This document shows, piece after piece, positions 51,914 to 62,194 of a DNA stretch of 64,000 bases. Each line of letters starts with the position of its first letter. Positions within the stretch are counted from its first letter, which is position 1. Made by a program: the position numbers and the translations under genes. The notes under the pieces were generated by a model. It had not been told where the DNA came from and made no database searches. It was given only the letters and a program-made list of their open reading frames with translations. Location of the stretch: contig CP025095.1 of NCBI GenBank assembly GCA_002831545.1, forward strand, positions 2,232,001 through 2,296,000, in the 5' to 3' direction. The stretch is from Streptococcus suis. Its GTDB lineage: Bacteria; Bacillota; Bacilli; Lactobacillales; Streptococcaceae.

Positions 51914-54736
51914 TTATTTTTTGATTTCTTCCATGATGTAAGCTTCAATGGTATCATCAACTTTCAAGTCGTTGTAGTTCTCAATCATCAAACCACCCTC
52001 TTGGGCATTACCAACTTCTTTCACGTCATCTTTATAGCGTTTCAAACTAGCTAGTTTACCATCAAATACTACAACACCATCACGGATAACTCGAACACTT
52101 GAATCACGGGTAACCTTACCACGTACGACCATAAATCCACCGATCGTTCCAACTTTGGATACCTTGAAGGTTTCACGAATGATTGCCTCACCAATGATTT
52201 TTTCTTCATATTCTGGATCAAGCATACCTTTCATGGCATCTTCCATCTCTTCGATAACCTTGTAAATGATGCTGTGAAGACGTACTTCAACATCATCTGC
52301 TTCAGCTTGGCTACGCGCTTCAGCTGTTGGACGAACGTTGAAACCAATCACAAGAGCATTTGAAGCTTCCGCAAGAGTAATATCTGATTCATTGATAGCA
52401 CCAACTGCAGAGTGGACGATATTGACACGTACTCCCTCGACTTCAATCTTTTGAAGCGATGATGCAAGAGCTTCAACTGAACCTTGTACGTCGGCCTTGA
52501 TAATTACATTAACTGACTTAACCTCACCTGCTTTAAGGGTATCAAAGAGGTTTTCAAGACTAACTCGTTGCGTTGCTTGACGCTGTTTAAGAAGAGCACG
52601 TTTAGCACGTTCTTCACCTGCTGCACGCGCAGATTTTTCATCTTCATAAACCGCGAAATGGTCGCCAGCCATTGGTGTTTCGTTCAAACCAGTAATCGAA
52701 ACCGGTGTAGATGGTCCAGCCACCTTGACACGACGACCTAAGTCATTGGTCATAGCCCGAACACGTCCGAAGGTATTACCGACAACGATTGGGTCTTGAA
52801 CATTAAGTGTCCCTTGTTGAACGAGGAGGGTTGCGACAGCGCCTTTACCTTTGTCCAAATGCGCTTCGATAACTGTACCAATCGCACGAACAGTTGGGTC
52901 TGCCTTCAGTTCTTGGATTTCAGCGACCAAAAGAACAGTTTCCAACAATTCATCAATGTTTTGGTTAAACTTAGCTGAGATTTCTACAAATTCAGATTCT
53001 CCACCCCAAGCGGTTGAGATAACACCGTGCTCAGCCAATTCACCGATGACACGCTCTGGGTTTGCACCTGGCTTGTCAATCTTGTTGATAGCTACAATGA
53101 TTGGCACATTAGCTGCTTTTGAGTGGTTGATAGCCTCAATCGTTTGTGGCATGACACCATCATCTGCTGCAACGACTAGGATGGTCAAGTCGGTAACAGA
53201 TGCACCACGTGCACGCATAGAAGTAAAGGCCGCGTGTCCTGGAGTATCCAAGAAGGTAATTTTCTTACCAGCTTCCTCAATTTGGTAGGCACCGATATGC
53301 TGTGTGATACCACCAGCTTCCCCAGTAGCAACACGAGAATTACGTAGGGTATCCAACAAGGTTGTTTTACCATGGTCAACGTGTCCCATGATAGTCACAA
53401 CAGGTGGGCGTTCTGTCATCTCTTCTTCATTGAGGTAGCCCTCTTCTACGAAGAAACGCTCAATATCTGCGTTATCGACCTCTACCTTTTCTTTCGCTTC
53501 AATACCATAATCAACCATGAGGAGTTCGATAGTATCTCCATCCAAAGATTGGTTTTGAGTCGCCATAACTCCCATAAGGAAGAGTTTTTTCACAATTTCA
53601 GCAGGTTCACGTTTGATCCGTTTTGCAATTTCTGCGACGGTCATGCCAGCAGTGTATTCAAATTCAGTTGGCAATTCGTGGAACTTGCGTTCTGTGACAG
53701 GTTTGGCAGGTTGGTTAGCCTTGCCTTTTTTATTTTTCTTGTTGTTATTCCAGTTACTTGTTCTTTGATTTCTCACTTGATTTTGACTATTTCGATTTCT
53801 TTGTTGTTTCCGTGGACCATCTTCTTCGTCACTATTAAAGTCACGTTTTTTATCTGGTCGAGCTTGTTTCTTACGACGGGTATCTACAGTAGTTTCTGCA
53901 ACTTGCTCTGGTACCGATGCAACAGGTGCAGGCTTCACAAATGGTTTGCTTTCCACAACCGGTTCTTCAAACTTAATTTCTTTTGGCTTCTTAGGTTGCT
54001 TTTTAGCTTCCTGAGCCTGACGAAAACGTTCTTCACTGGTACGAGCATACTCCGCATTTTGTTCTGCTTTCAAAGCAGCAGCACGCGCTTTGAAGTCAAT
54101 TTTAGGTCCTGCTGGTTTTGCAACCGCTCTTTGTTCAAAGCGAGCTGACTGACCTGAACGGTTGTCCTGACGACGGTTGTCACGATTATCGCGACGATCA
54201 CCAAATCGGTTGTCTTTCCGCTCTTCTGAACGCTGGTCACGACGATTGTCGCGTCGATCATTTCGCTCATTGTTTGAACGTCCCTGACCTTGTTGACGGT
54301 TGTCACGACGGTCCTGACCAGATTTAGCTTGACCACCTTTTCCTTGACCCTGAGCTCGCTTAGCAGCCTGCTCTTTGGCCCGTGCTTCACGCTCTGCCTT
54401 AAAGTTTCGACTCTGTGGACGATGTGGAACTGATTGTACTGCGCTTGCCGCAACTTCTTCTTTTACTACTGGCTGTGTTTCCTTAGCTTTTTCTACCTTA
54501 GCTGTTTCCACTTTTGGAGTTTCATCAACCTTCTCAGGCTTGCTAACTTTTGCCGCAACTTTAGTTGCCTCTGATTTTTGTCCCCCAAAGCTTTCTGCAA
54601 GGCGTTTAGCACTTGCTTCATCTACGCTTGAAGCATGACTTTTGACTTCAAAACCCAATTCTTGAGCTTTAGCAACAACTTCCTTACTGCTTACGCCTAA
54701 TTCACGGGCTATTTCATTCAATCTCTTCTTAGACAA
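51914..54736 (-). CDS. infB: Translation initiation factor IF-2
   Basis: 940 residues. N-terminal IF2N domain ([20 protein letters not shown]), a long low-complexity Arg/Asp/Gln/Asn-rich region (residues about 110-330), a second IF2N, then the G domain with [22 protein letters not shown] and NKID, followed by domains II-IV. It brings fMet-tRNA to the 30S subunit. Third-base content in the RDNR-rich section looks typical of streptococcal IF2. Confidence 0.98.
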   Translation of the reverse strand: MSKKRLNEIARELGVSSKEVVAKAQELGFEVKSHASSVDEASAKRLAESFGGQKSEATKVAAKVSKPEKVDETPKVETAKVEKAKETQPVVKEEVAASAVQSVPHRPQSRNFKAEREARAKEQAAKRAQGQGKGGQAKSGQDRRDNRQQGQGRSNNERNDRRDNRRDQRSEERKDNRFGDRRDNRDNRRQDNRSGQSARFEQRAVAKPAGPKIDFKARAAALKAEQNAEYARTSEERFRQAQEAKKQPKKPKEIKFEEPVVESKPFVKPAPVASVPEQVAETTVDTRRKKQARPDKKRDFNSDEEDGPRKQQRNRNSQNQVRNQRTSNWNNNKKNKKGKANQPAKPVTERKFHELPTEFEYTAGMTVAEIAKRIKREPAEIVKKLFLMGVMATQNQSLDGDTIELLMVDYGIEAKEKVEVDNADIERFFVEEGYLNEEEMTERPPVVTIMGHVDHGKTTLLDTLRNSRVATGEAGGITQHIGAYQIEEAGKKITFLDTPGHAAFTSMRARGASVTDLTILVVAADDGVMPQTIEAINHSKAANVPIIVAINKIDKPGANPERVIGELAEHGVISTAWGGESEFVEISAKFNQNIDELLETVLLVAEIQELKADPTVRAIGTVIEAHLDKGKGAVATLLVQQGTLNVQDPIVVGNTFGRVRAMTNDLGRRVKVAGPSTPVSITGLNETPMAGDHFAVYEDEKSARAAGEERAKRALLKQRQATQRVSLENLFDTLKAGEVKSVNVIIKADVQGSVEALASSLQKIEVEGVRVNIVHSAVGAINESDITLAEASNALVIGFNVRPTAEARSQAEADDVEVRLHSIIYKVIEEMEDAMKGMLDPEYEEKIIGEAIIRETFKVSKVGTIGGFMVVRGKVTRDSSVRVIRDGVVVFDGKLASLKRYKDDVKEVGNAQEGGLMIENYNDLKVDDTIEAYIMEEIKK

Positions 54737-54753
54737 TGCCTTGTCCTCCTGTT

Positions 54754-55062
54754 CTATTCCATAATAGACCTCATCTTCTTTGTAAATCCAGCGTCTGTCA
54801 CTGCAAGAACTTTTCTAGCCTTGCCGACAGCTGCACTCAATTCCAGTGTTGAAAACACTGTTACAACTTCTACTTGATAGGTATGACTTTTATCTGTTAC
54901 TTTTTTACTTAAATTTCCAGCAGCATCTTCGGCTAAAAACACCAACTTTGCCTGCCCTTTTTGAATAGCTTCAACAACCAGGTCCTCACCCGAAACCAGG
55001 CGACCAGCTCGCTGGGCCAAACCTAATAAATTTAAGATTTTCTGTCTCTTATTCGAGTCCAA
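54754..55062 (-). CDS. ylxQ: YlxQ-type L7Ae-family ribosomal protein
   Basis: I take a TTG start at 55060-55062, preceded by GAGGAGAGAAC, giving [20 protein letters not shown] (102 residues). The longer ATG reading adds twelve residues that lie in the ylxR coding frame region. The motif [23 protein letters not shown] is typical. It probably binds RNA kink-turns. It overlaps ylxR by 14 bases and precedes infB by 17. Confidence 0.85.
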   Translation of the reverse strand: MDSNKRQKILNLLGLAQRAGRLVSGEDLVVEAIQKGQAKLVFLAEDAAGNLSKKVTDKSHTYQVEVVTVFSTLELSAAVGKARKVLAVTDAGFTKKMRSIME

Positions 55063-55345
55063 GTTCTCTCCTCTTGATCTTATGATCAACATAGGCAATT
55101 AATTCATCGTAAAATTCTTCGGCCACTTCCATACTAAAGGAACGATCGAAGACACGACGTTTCTTAGCTTGGCTTGCCTCATCATTGTCAAGCTTGATGT
55201 AAGCTCCACGACCATTTGCCTTGCCTGTTGGATCGATAAATACTTGACCTTCTTTATTTTTTACAATACGGAGCAAATCCCGTTTGTCGATGATTTCACC
55301 GGACACCACAGACTTGCGCAAGGGTATTTTTCTAGCTTTTGCCAT
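55049..55345 (-). CDS. ylxR: YlxR/RnpM family RNA-binding protein
   Basis: 98 residues starting MAKARKIPLRKSVVSGEIID, and containing KRDLLRIVKNKEGQVFIDPT and GRGAYIKLD. In other Firmicutes it binds RNA and modulates RNase P. It lies between nusA and ylxQ with short spacings; GGAGCAACC precedes the ATG. Confidence 0.92.
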   Translation of the reverse strand: MAKARKIPLRKSVVSGEIIDKRDLLRIVKNKEGQVFIDPTGKANGRGAYIKLDNDEASQAKKRRVFDRSFSMEVAEEFYDELIAYVDHKIKRRELGLE

Positions 55346-55361
55346 GGTTGCTCCTTTTGTT

Positions 55362-56516
55362 CTATTCTTGTTTTTCTGTAAATTCTTCCGCGACTTCTTC
55401 TACAAGCTCTTCTGCCGCATATTGAGCAGCCTCAATTGCTTCATACTCCGATGCTGACTTGATGTCGATACGGAATCCTGTCAAATGCGCTGCCAAACGA
55501 ACGTTTTGACCACGACGACCAATTGCCAATGACAACTTATCATCTGGTACAACGACTGTAGCATGTTTCCCATCTTCCGTGTCAAACAATACTTGGTCAA
55601 CTTCAGCAGGTGCAAGGGCATTGTAGATAAATTCCGCTTCATCTGCGACCCACTCGATGACATCAATATTTTCCTCAGTAGGAATCATACGGTCATTCTT
55701 AGCATCATAACGAGCTGGGTGGAACTTACTAGTGATTTTCTTAATATTTGAACCACCACGACCAACGATAGTACCAATAGCATCTACGTTTGGATTATGG
55801 CTACGAACAGCCACTTTCGTACGATCTCCAGCTTCACGGGCAACACTCATGATTTCAACTGTTCCATCGTATACTTCTGGAATTTCCTGTTCCATGAGAC
55901 GTTTGATCATTTCTGGATGGCTACGGCTGACAAATACGTTAACACCACGACCATTGTCTTCTACCTTGTAGACATAGACTTCAATACGATCATGAGATTG
56001 GAAAACCTCACCAGGAATTTGGTCTTGTTTTGACAATTGTGCTTCAATCGTACCAAGGTTGACATAGATAAAGCGATTATCAAAACGCTCTACCGTACCT
56101 GACATAATCTCATTTTCATGTTGCTTGTAGGTATTGAAGGTAATGGCACGCTTTTGTTTGCGCATTTTTTCCATGATGGTCTGCTTAGCTGATTGGGCTG
56201 CTACACGTCCAAATTCCGCTGGGTCTTCTTGGAATTTAATTTTGTCACCCATTTCATAAGCTGATGAAATAGCCAAGGCATCTTTTAGACTAATTTCTAG
56301 TCGGCTATCAAATACTTCATCTACTACTTCACGAACAGTAAATACATGGAAATCGCCTTTTTTCTCGTCAAATTCGATCACTGCTGATTCTGATTGACCA
56401 TAACGGCGTTTATAAGCTGAACGAAGCGACTCTGTAACTGCATCAATGATATCCGCTTTGTTAATACCCATGTCTTCCTCTAAAATACGGAAGGCTTCTA
56501 GCATTTCTTTACTCAT
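55362..56516 (-). CDS. nusA: Transcription termination/antitermination factor NusA
   Basis: 384 residues: N-terminal RNAP-binding domain (SKEMLEAFRILEEDMGINKA), S1 domain (GTVERFDNRFIYVNLGTIEA), KH1 (VAREAGDRTKVAVRS) and KH2 (GRRGQNVRLAAHLTGFRIDI). The tail after about residue 355 is acidic and short, as is usual in streptococci. It acts on pausing and termination at RNA polymerase. Confidence 0.97.
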   Translation of the reverse strand: MSKEMLEAFRILEEDMGINKADIIDAVTESLRSAYKRRYGQSESAVIEFDEKKGDFHVFTVREVVDEVFDSRLEISLKDALAISSAYEMGDKIKFQEDPAEFGRVAAQSAKQTIMEKMRKQKRAITFNTYKQHENEIMSGTVERFDNRFIYVNLGTIEAQLSKQDQIPGEVFQSHDRIEVYVYKVEDNGRGVNVFVSRSHPEMIKRLMEQEIPEVYDGTVEIMSVAREAGDRTKVAVRSHNPNVDAIGTIVGRGGSNIKKITSKFHPARYDAKNDRMIPTEENIDVIEWVADEAEFIYNALAPAEVDQVLFDTEDGKHATVVVPDDKLSLAIGRRGQNVRLAAHLTGFRIDIKSASEYEAIEAAQYAAEELVEEVAEEFTEKQE

Positions 56517-56589
56517 GTTGTTTTCCTTTTGCGCTCAAAAGGTCCTTTCTTAAAGTCTAATATCTTTATAAAATACTCATGAAAGAGCA

Positions 56590-57060
56590 TTATAACTTAA
56601 CAGCCAAACGGGCCTTAGCCACCGTCTGGTAAGGAATAGTCACTTCCTTCTTACGAGTTTTATCCATATACTCCATAATCAGGTCTGTTCCATCAAAGGA
56701 GAGCAACGTTCCTTCAAAAACCTTGATTTTATCAATTGCCTGATAGAGTTTGACATGGATGTACTTTCCGACTGCCTTCTCAACAGCATCTGCCGTTTTT
56801 AAAGGACGTTCCAAACCTGGACTTGTTACCTCCAGCATGTATTGGTCTGGAAATGGGTCTGGCTTGATAGTGTCCAAAATCGGACTGATCTTTTCGGATA
56901 AATCTGCCGTATCTTGAAGGGAAATTCCACCCTCCTTATCGACAAAAATCGATAGGACATAGTCACCGCCCATTTTACCATATTCCACATCTACCAACTC
57001 GTAAGGAGTTTGAATAGCGGGGGTAATTGCTGCTGTGACCAATTCAATAATTGATGACAT
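56590..57060 (-). CDS. rimP: Ribosome maturation factor RimP
   Basis: 156 residues from the ATG ([20 protein letters not shown]) with GGAGGTGTTT before it; the longer reading starts with a GTG. The domain has [38 protein letters not shown] and [17 protein letters not shown]. It is the first gene of the nusA operon and helps 30S assembly. Confidence 0.95.
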   Translation of the reverse strand: MSSIIELVTAAITPAIQTPYELVDVEYGKMGGDYVLSIFVDKEGGISLQDTADLSEKISPILDTIKPDPFPDQYMLEVTSPGLERPLKTADAVEKAVGKYIHVKLYQAIDKIKVFEGTLLSFDGTDLIMEYMDKTRKKEVTIPYQTVAKARLAVKL

Positions 57061-57066
57061 AAACAC

Positions 57067-57373
57067 CTCCTATTTTTATAGTCGCTAGAAATACATTACT
57101 CAAATAGTTCGCACTATCCAGGACTCTCTATTTCCTTTGACAGTAAACTCCCTTGTACTATCATTCTATATACAGAAATCCGTGTACAGGGAAAGGGTTG
57201 ACTGACGCCAACCCCTTTTCTCATTATTCACTTACACTATTCTATCATATCTATCCCTATTTGTAAAGGAAAACGATAAGACCAAACATTGTAAACGTTA
57301 TCCATTTTTAATTTCATCTTCTATAACTTGAAATTGGGGAATCTTTCAGTTATACTATCCTTGGAGGTGCATC
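57067..57373. promoter_or_regulatory. Intergenic region with rimP promoter and a facing hairpin
   Basis: It holds the start region of the rimP operon on the minus strand, the promoter of the small gene at 57374 on the plus strand, and a terminator-like hairpin AAAGGGTTG-ACTGACGC-CAACCCCTTTT at 57192-57219. No gene seen. Confidence 0.5.
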
Positions 57374-57562
57374 ATGAAAAAAGAAAGTATATTATTCACA
57401 CTTTGTCTAGTGTTTCTCACCATTACCCTCGCTGTCTTTCTCTTTGTTGATAGCCATTTAACATATGGTTTAGAGTTTCTGAAACCAGTAGCCTATTTAC
57501 TCGTAGGCTCAGCCATTACCGCCTGCATCATTTATCTGATTCATTTTACCAAAGAAAAATAA
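57374..57562 (+). CDS. Small membrane protein, two helices
   Basis: 62 residues, MKKESILFTLCLVFLTITLA and a second helix PVAYLLVGSAITACIIYLI, ending HFTKEK. GGAGGTGCATC precedes the ATG. No recognisable family. It may be a membrane peptide of the type often missed in annotation. A hairpin follows at 57558-57585. Confidence 0.7.
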   Translation: MKKESILFTLCLVFLTITLAVFLFVDSHLTYGLEFLKPVAYLLVGSAITACIIYLIHFTKEK

Positions 57563-57585
57563 GGAGTCCAAATGGATTCCTTATT
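57558..57585. terminator. Bidirectional terminator between small membrane protein gene and trmB
   Basis: AATAAGGAGTCC-AAAT-GGATTCCTTATT with T- and A-rich flanks. Confidence 0.8.
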
Positions 57586-57596
57586 TGCTTTTCTAA

Positions 57597-58232
57597 TTAA
57601 AATCTTGCTTCCACACGATAGATGACTTGACCCTTGTTTGAGAATTTCTCCTCATACTCTGTCATAACGTTACCTTCCAAACCATCCGCATGCAAATCTA
57701 GCCAAACTTGCTTCAAGACCATGCCATATTGAGAAAAACTAGCCAGGCTATACTCAAACAGACCACGATTATCTGTTTTGAAGTGGATTTCTCCCTTCTC
57801 AGGTAGGATTTCCTTGTAGGTATCCAAGAATGACTTGTAGGTCAAACGGCGTTTCTCATGACGTTTCTTAGGCCATGGATCTGAAAAATTCAGATAAAGC
57901 TGATCTATTTCTGCCGGTGCAAAATAGTTGGTCAAACTCGAGCCATCCACCTGCAATAATTTTATATTTGGTAAGCCAGCTTCAAGCACACGGTCCAAGG
58001 CATAGCTTAACACGGTCATTTGAATATCAATACCAATATAGTTAATATCTGGATTTTGCGCAGCCATACCTGTGACAAAACGACCTTTACCAGAACCAAC
58101 TTCTATGTGGATAGGATTATTGTTTCCAAAAATCTCTGCCCATTTCCCCTTACACTCCTCTGGATTGGAGATAACATACTGGGGATTGTTTGCTAGAAGC
58201 TCACTCGCTCCCTTACGATTTCTAACTCTCAT
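57597..58232 (-). CDS. trmB: tRNA (guanine-N7)-methyltransferase
   Basis: 211 residues; SAM-binding [20 protein letters not shown], then [20 protein letters not shown] and [13 protein letters not shown]. It makes m7G46 in tRNAs. It overlaps the ccrZ gene by four bases (ATGA), so the two are coupled, as in other streptococci. Confidence 0.97.
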   Translation of the reverse strand: MRVRNRKGASELLANNPQYVISNPEECKGKWAEIFGNNNPIHIEVGSGKGRFVTGMAAQNPDINYIGIDIQMTVLSYALDRVLEAGLPNIKLLQVDGSSLTNYFAPAEIDQLYLNFSDPWPKKRHEKRRLTYKSFLDTYKEILPEKGEIHFKTDNRGLFEYSLASFSQYGMVLKQVWLDLHADGLEGNVMTEYEEKFSNKGQVIYRVEARF

Positions 58233-59023
58233 ACTTCCTTATAGAAACTCTGACGGAATTGCCGTAGAGCATAAATTTCTTTATTTGCAGCCAAAACATT
58301 GTAGCTTTCTACATGCTTAGCTATTTGGTTTAGATAGCCAAGCTGGCCATACCAATAAACCTTATTTAATACTGTGCTGTTATATTTGTAGCCATAAGCC
58401 CGAAGCCACTCTTCCCAGGACTGACGAGGAATATAATGCGTCAAAATATAGGCAACATCCAACATCCGATCCGTTACACAAGCGGTCTCCCAATCTGTCA
58501 AATACACCAAACCAGACGTCGTTTCTACCCAGTTACTATGATGCAAATCTCCGTGAACAAATGTTGCCACCTCTTGACGGAATCTTGGTAGATTATTCAA
58601 TAAATCTTGACAGATAGATTGCAGATAAGAATTCTGTCCCAATCTAGTTGGCGCCTCTTTTTGCCAACGATAAACCAAATCCTGAGGTTCCATATAGGTA
58701 TAATTCATCTGCAAAGCCTGATTGAGCAAAATGCGAGAATAGTGCATTCTCACCAGTATTTGACGAATCTGTTTACTAGTCATATCTTGACGCTCCAAGG
58801 TACGACCATTCAACCATTCCTGCTCTACACGATGCCCCATTCCTACTTCACGATTTGCTGACAAAACGGGTGGTGTAATTTGCTCACGCGCAAGAGCAGA
58901 CACTATCGGAGGCATCTCATACTTCACAAAGACTGGCGTTCCGTCTGACCGTAGGCCTTTAAACGCTTTGCCACTATTTCCTGCAATAGACTGTAATTGT
59001 AGCCCACTGGTATCAAACTGCAT
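58229..59023 (-). CDS. ccrZ: CcrZ-type cell-cycle kinase
   Basis: 264 residues of the APH/choline kinase fold; [20 protein letters not shown] (catalytic HGDLHHSN) and [20 protein letters not shown] (metal site). CcrZ coordinates division and DNA replication initiation in streptococci through a phosphotransfer step. It lies in ecsAB-ccrZ-trmB order and overlaps trmB. Confidence 0.92.
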   Translation of the reverse strand: MQFDTSGLQLQSIAGNSGKAFKGLRSDGTPVFVKYEMPPIVSALAREQITPPVLSANREVGMGHRVEQEWLNGRTLERQDMTSKQIRQILVRMHYSRILLNQALQMNYTYMEPQDLVYRWQKEAPTRLGQNSYLQSICQDLLNNLPRFRQEVATFVHGDLHHSNWVETTSGLVYLTDWETACVTDRMLDVAYILTHYIPRQSWEEWLRAYGYKYNSTVLNKVYWYGQLGYLNQIAKHVESYNVLAANKEIYALRQFRQSFYKEV

Positions 59024-59072
59024 GCCTTTCCTCCTTTAAAAATTCCTTACTATTTTACTAATTTTCGTCTAT

Positions 59073-60113
59073 TTAGTCAATCAATTTTTTTAATTTTAGA
59101 GGCAAATATATTTCATGCAAGAAAATCCCCACGAGAAGTAAGACGACTACCATCGCATTCTCTTTAGAAAATAGCAGAGCAAAGCCCAATTCCACCAGTA
59201 ATAGACTATATAAAATCACTCTAAGCAAATTCTGAAGACCGATTTTCTTGGAATCTTTCTCCAGAGGATACAGTTGTGTTACATATTGATAATCATAATG
59301 CTTGTAAAGCCCCAACAACTGGAAGACAAGCAAATAATGAAAGACTAGAACTAGGCCGATGGATAACCACGATTCTTCAATGGCAAATAGGGACAAAATC
59401 GCCAACAACAGTAGACGTATCGTCAAGCCCAAGTAGTCTCCTGAACGCAAGAAAGCCCGTAAGTAGAGATAAAACCAAGTCTGTCTCGACTTGACGAGAC
59501 GCAAGATTCCATTGAGATAGCTTCTCGGTTTAACAGTCGTACTGATTCCTTTAACCGTCGTAAATAAGGCAAAGAAACGTAAAATAGACTGTTTCCTTTT
59601 TTGTTCATCTTGAACAGCCTTAGACCAGTCCAATACTCCCTGTGACTGATAAGCCACTAATTGGCGCTTGACAAAAAGACATTTTAAAACCAACAAAGTA
59701 AGAAGACCAGCTACAATCATCCACACCGGTAAACCCAGTTTCAAATAGATTGGTAACAAAACAAGCTGAACCACCACCTGTATAGAGGACCAAAACAAGA
59801 CCGTGCGTCTGGCTGCACCCTCGAGTCCTTGCAGAATATCTTTTTCCTTAGTCAATAGGAAGATTTGATCAGCTTCTTCTAGATAAGTCGCAATTCTTCC
59901 GGACACTAGTACCAGTAGACTGATTGCAATAACCACAAAAATAATCGGCAACGGATTCTCAGGGAATGACAACAATAATTGACGGTATTGCAAACTCAAA
60001 AAGCCTAGTAAAACCATGAGAACCAAAACAAAATGGTCATTCAGAACATAGCGCAGATACTTGGAACAACGATTTAAAAAATCTAGTCGGCGTTGTTGAA
60101 ACAATTCTTTCAT
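59073..60113 (-). CDS. ecsB: EcsB-type ABC exporter permease
   Basis: 346 residues with about nine hydrophobic segments, starting MKELFQQRRLDFLNRCSKYL. The pattern (paired helices FVLVLMVLLGFLSLQYRQLL and IIFVVIAISLLVLVSG) matches EcsB. With EcsA it forms the exporter tied to membrane proteases, competence and peptide pheromones. It overlaps ecsA by four bases. Interesting in a genome with an SHP pathway, but no direct link is seen. Confidence 0.92.
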   Translation of the reverse strand: MKELFQQRRLDFLNRCSKYLRYVLNDHFVLVLMVLLGFLSLQYRQLLLSFPENPLPIIFVVIAISLLVLVSGRIATYLEEADQIFLLTKEKDILQGLEGAARRTVLFWSSIQVVVQLVLLPIYLKLGLPVWMIVAGLLTLLVLKCLFVKRQLVAYQSQGVLDWSKAVQDEQKRKQSILRFFALFTTVKGISTTVKPRSYLNGILRLVKSRQTWFYLYLRAFLRSGDYLGLTIRLLLLAILSLFAIEESWLSIGLVLVFHYLLVFQLLGLYKHYDYQYVTQLYPLEKDSKKIGLQNLLRVILYSLLLVELGFALLFSKENAMVVVLLLVGIFLHEIYLPLKLKKLID

Positions 60114-60844
60114 CCAGCCACTCCTTCTTGCGTCAAGGCCAGATAAATTTCATTCAGACTTGCACCATCCATACCAAATGCGCTTTGTAGCTCCTCCAAA
60201 TTTCCAGTTGCACGGACCTGTCCCTGATGTAAAATCACAAAAGAGTCGCACATTTTCTCAGCTGAGTCAAGAACGTGAGTGGACATGAGGATTGAAGTGC
60301 CCTTAGATTTTTCTTCCTCCAAAAGAGCGATCAAGTCAGAGATAGCCACAGGGTCTAATCCCAGAAAAGGCTCATCAACAATCAATAGACTCGGCTCCAC
60401 CATAAAAGCACAAATAATCATGACCTTCTGCTTCATTCCCTTTGAAAAATTGACAGGAAACCAGTCCAATTTCTCATCCAAGCGAAACAGTTTTAACAAG
60501 TGCTCGACACGTCCCCAAGCTTGCTCCCAGGATAAATCATAGGCCATTGCTACCACTTCCAAGTGCTCTTTGAGGGTTAGTTCTTCATACAAACTTGGTG
60601 TTTCAGGGATAAACCCAATCTTCTTCCGATAATTTTCAGCCCCTTGTAGCAAAGTTAGGCCGTCAATTGCAATCTGTCCCTGATAGGGGGTCAAAAGACC
60701 GATAATTTCCTTAATAGTCGTTGATTTCCCTGCACCATTTAAACCAATTAGACCAACTAATTGACCATCCTCAACGGTAAAAGATACATCTTTCAAAACT
60801 GGGATATTGACATATCCTCCAGTTACATTTTTTACTTCTAACAT
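60110..60844 (-). CDS. ecsA: EcsA-type ABC ATPase
   Basis: 244 residues: Walker A GLNGAGKSTTIKEI, signature FSKGMKQKVMIICAFM, Walker B LLIVDEPFLGLDP, and a final region on SLNEIYLALTQEGVAG. It is divergent from the HIT protein gene, sharing a 62-base promoter region. Confidence 0.95.
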   Translation of the reverse strand: MLEVKNVTGGYVNIPVLKDVSFTVEDGQLVGLIGLNGAGKSTTIKEIIGLLTPYQGQIAIDGLTLLQGAENYRKKIGFIPETPSLYEELTLKEHLEVVAMAYDLSWEQAWGRVEHLLKLFRLDEKLDWFPVNFSKGMKQKVMIICAFMVEPSLLIVDEPFLGLDPVAISDLIALLEEEKSKGTSILMSTHVLDSAEKMCDSFVILHQGQVRATGNLEELQSAFGMDGASLNEIYLALTQEGVAG

Positions 60845-60906
60845 ACATTTCTTCCTACAATTTGATATAATTATTATAACAAAAATCCTAGAAAGAGGTT
60901 GCCATT

Positions 60907-61320
60907 ATGTCGGATTGTATTTTTTGCAAAATTATCTCTGGAGAAATACCAGCTTCAAAAGTCTACGAAGATGACCAAGTACTAGCCTTTTTAGACATCA
61001 CTCAGGTCACAAAAGGACACACATTGGTTGTCCCTAAAAAACACTACCGAAACGTGCTTGATATGGATAAGGAAGCTGCAGCCACACTCTTTTCTGTTGT
61101 GCCAACCATCGCTCGTCAGTTAAAAGAAAAACTTGGAGCTAGTGGTCTAAACATCGTTAATAATAACGAGGAGGCCGCTGGGCAAACCGTCTTTCATACA
61201 CACATTCATCTCTTACCACGCTTTAACAATCAAGATGGATTGAGCATTCAATTTAAAGCCAACGACCCTGACTTCCCAGCCCTGGCTCAACTGGCACAAG
61301 ATCTCTATCTAGGAGAATAA
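60907..61320 (+). CDS. HIT family nucleotide hydrolase
   Basis: 137 residues with SDCIFCKIISGEIPASKVYE (zinc-type start) and the catalytic HTHIHLLPRF (H-x-H-x-H). It hydrolyses or transfers nucleotides such as AMP-lysine or AMP-NH2. GAAAGAGGTT precedes the ATG. Followed directly by the next gene (one base). Confidence 0.95.
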   Translation: MSDCIFCKIISGEIPASKVYEDDQVLAFLDITQVTKGHTLVVPKKHYRNVLDMDKEAAATLFSVVPTIARQLKEKLGASGLNIVNNNEEAAGQTVFHTHIHLLPRFNNQDGLSIQFKANDPDFPALAQLAQDLYLGE

Positions 61321-61321
61321 T

Positions 61322-61651
61322 ATGAAACTTCGTAATATCATTTTAGCCGTAAGCGCCGCTACCGCCAGCTTCCTTGCAGTCACGCATCGGGATAAAATCG
61401 CTAAAGAAGTACAGGAAACCAAACAACTTCTATCAGATATTCAATTGAGCAAGGACAATATTCAGGAACAACTTGCCATTATCCAAAGTTTTCAAGAACC
61501 CTTGCAGGAAATGGCTTCTGACTTACAATATAAGACTCGAGTCTATCAGCAAAGTATTGCAGGAAACTTGGAAGAAATCCAACAGATTCTCAAAAAATAC
61601 CAGAATGAGAATAGCACAAGACTAGGCAAAAAAACCAGCGCCACTTCTTAG
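61322..61651 (+). CDS. Small membrane-tethered coiled-coil protein
   Basis: 109 residues; MKLRNIILAVSAATASFLAV is a membrane anchor, and the rest is a helical, coiled-coil rod (EVQETKQLLSDIQLSKDNIQ and NLEEIQQILKKYQNEN), like YtxH-type proteins. It follows the HIT gene by one base and likely shares its transcript. Function unknown; the last residues overlap the start of a repeat. Confidence 0.75.
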   Translation: MKLRNIILAVSAATASFLAVTHRDKIAKEVQETKQLLSDIQLSKDNIQEQLAIIQSFQEPLQEMASDLQYKTRVYQQSIAGNLEEIQQILKKYQNENSTRLGKKTSATS

Positions 61652-61936
61652 AGTTCGTGTCAACGTCTCAGCGCAGTGGTTGATTGGGTTTAACAGTCTA
61701 GTGGACTGTTTGAACTCGCCTTGCCTGATTTTGTAAAAGTGACTTGCTTTGCAAGTATTATCTCCCACCTTGCACAGTCCATTGACTGTGCAAGCAATCT
61801 GGGGGTACGAACAGTCCAGTGGACTATTCGTACCTGAGCCTGAAAACAAAAAAGCGAAGTACATCAGCTGGTCACCTAGAAATAAGAAAGCATTGAGTTA
61901 TGCCTGCGGCTCATTGCCTCGTACTAAAAGCAAACT
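61622..61936. repeat. Intergenic repeats (families R3 and R2 part) after the HIT operon
   Basis: The word AGAGTTCGTGTCAACGTCTCAGCGCAGTGGTTGATTGG matches 40174-40211. Then there are hairpins AACAGTC-TAGTGGACTGTT, ACTTGCTTTGCAAGT and CAGTCCATTGACTG. GCCTGCGGCTCATTGCCTCG-TACTAAAAGCAAACTAAAAG resembles 31740-31780. Confidence 0.65.
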
Positions 61937-61988
61937 AAAAGCCCATAAAAATAGAGGTTGCTTACAACCTCTATTTTTATGGGCTTTT
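61937..61988. terminator. Perfect 24-bp stem, bidirectional terminator-like
   Basis: Arms 61937-61960 and 61965-61988 pair at every position with the loop CTTA; A- and T-tracts at the ends. It may terminate both the HIT operon and the opposite LCP transcript. Confidence 0.85.
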
Positions 61989-62039
61989 ATACTCGCTCGT
62001 CAAAGTATAGTCGAATGAATTAGCTTTCAGACAAGGAAC

Positions 62040-62192
62040 TGAGGTGCAGGCTGCTAGAACAGCCTAGAGGCTGTTCTAGGTTGGAGATAAGACTTGCGAA
62101 GCTAGTTACTTTCGTAGAGTACGGCAAGCCGAAAGTGACGATGTATCAAAGTTAATTCAAATGACTATAATAAAAGAAAAACTGAATGACAA
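62040..62192. repeat. Intergenic repeat (family R2)
   Basis: GCTAGAACAGCCTAGAGGCTGTTCTAGGTTGGAGATAAGACTTGCGAAGC is nearly the same as 36411-36466, followed by GTAGAGTACGGCAA as at 36475. Confidence 0.75.
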
Positions 62193-62194
62193 CA

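Noticed and set aside
53372..54148. 258-codon plus-strand frame
   Set aside because: Antisense of infB; rich in Phe, Leu and Cys as expected from the reverse of a real gene. No ribosome site.
57100..57373. tRNA or small RNA gene
   Set aside because: No cloverleaf or T-loop (GTTCGANNC) was seen; only a hairpin and promoters.
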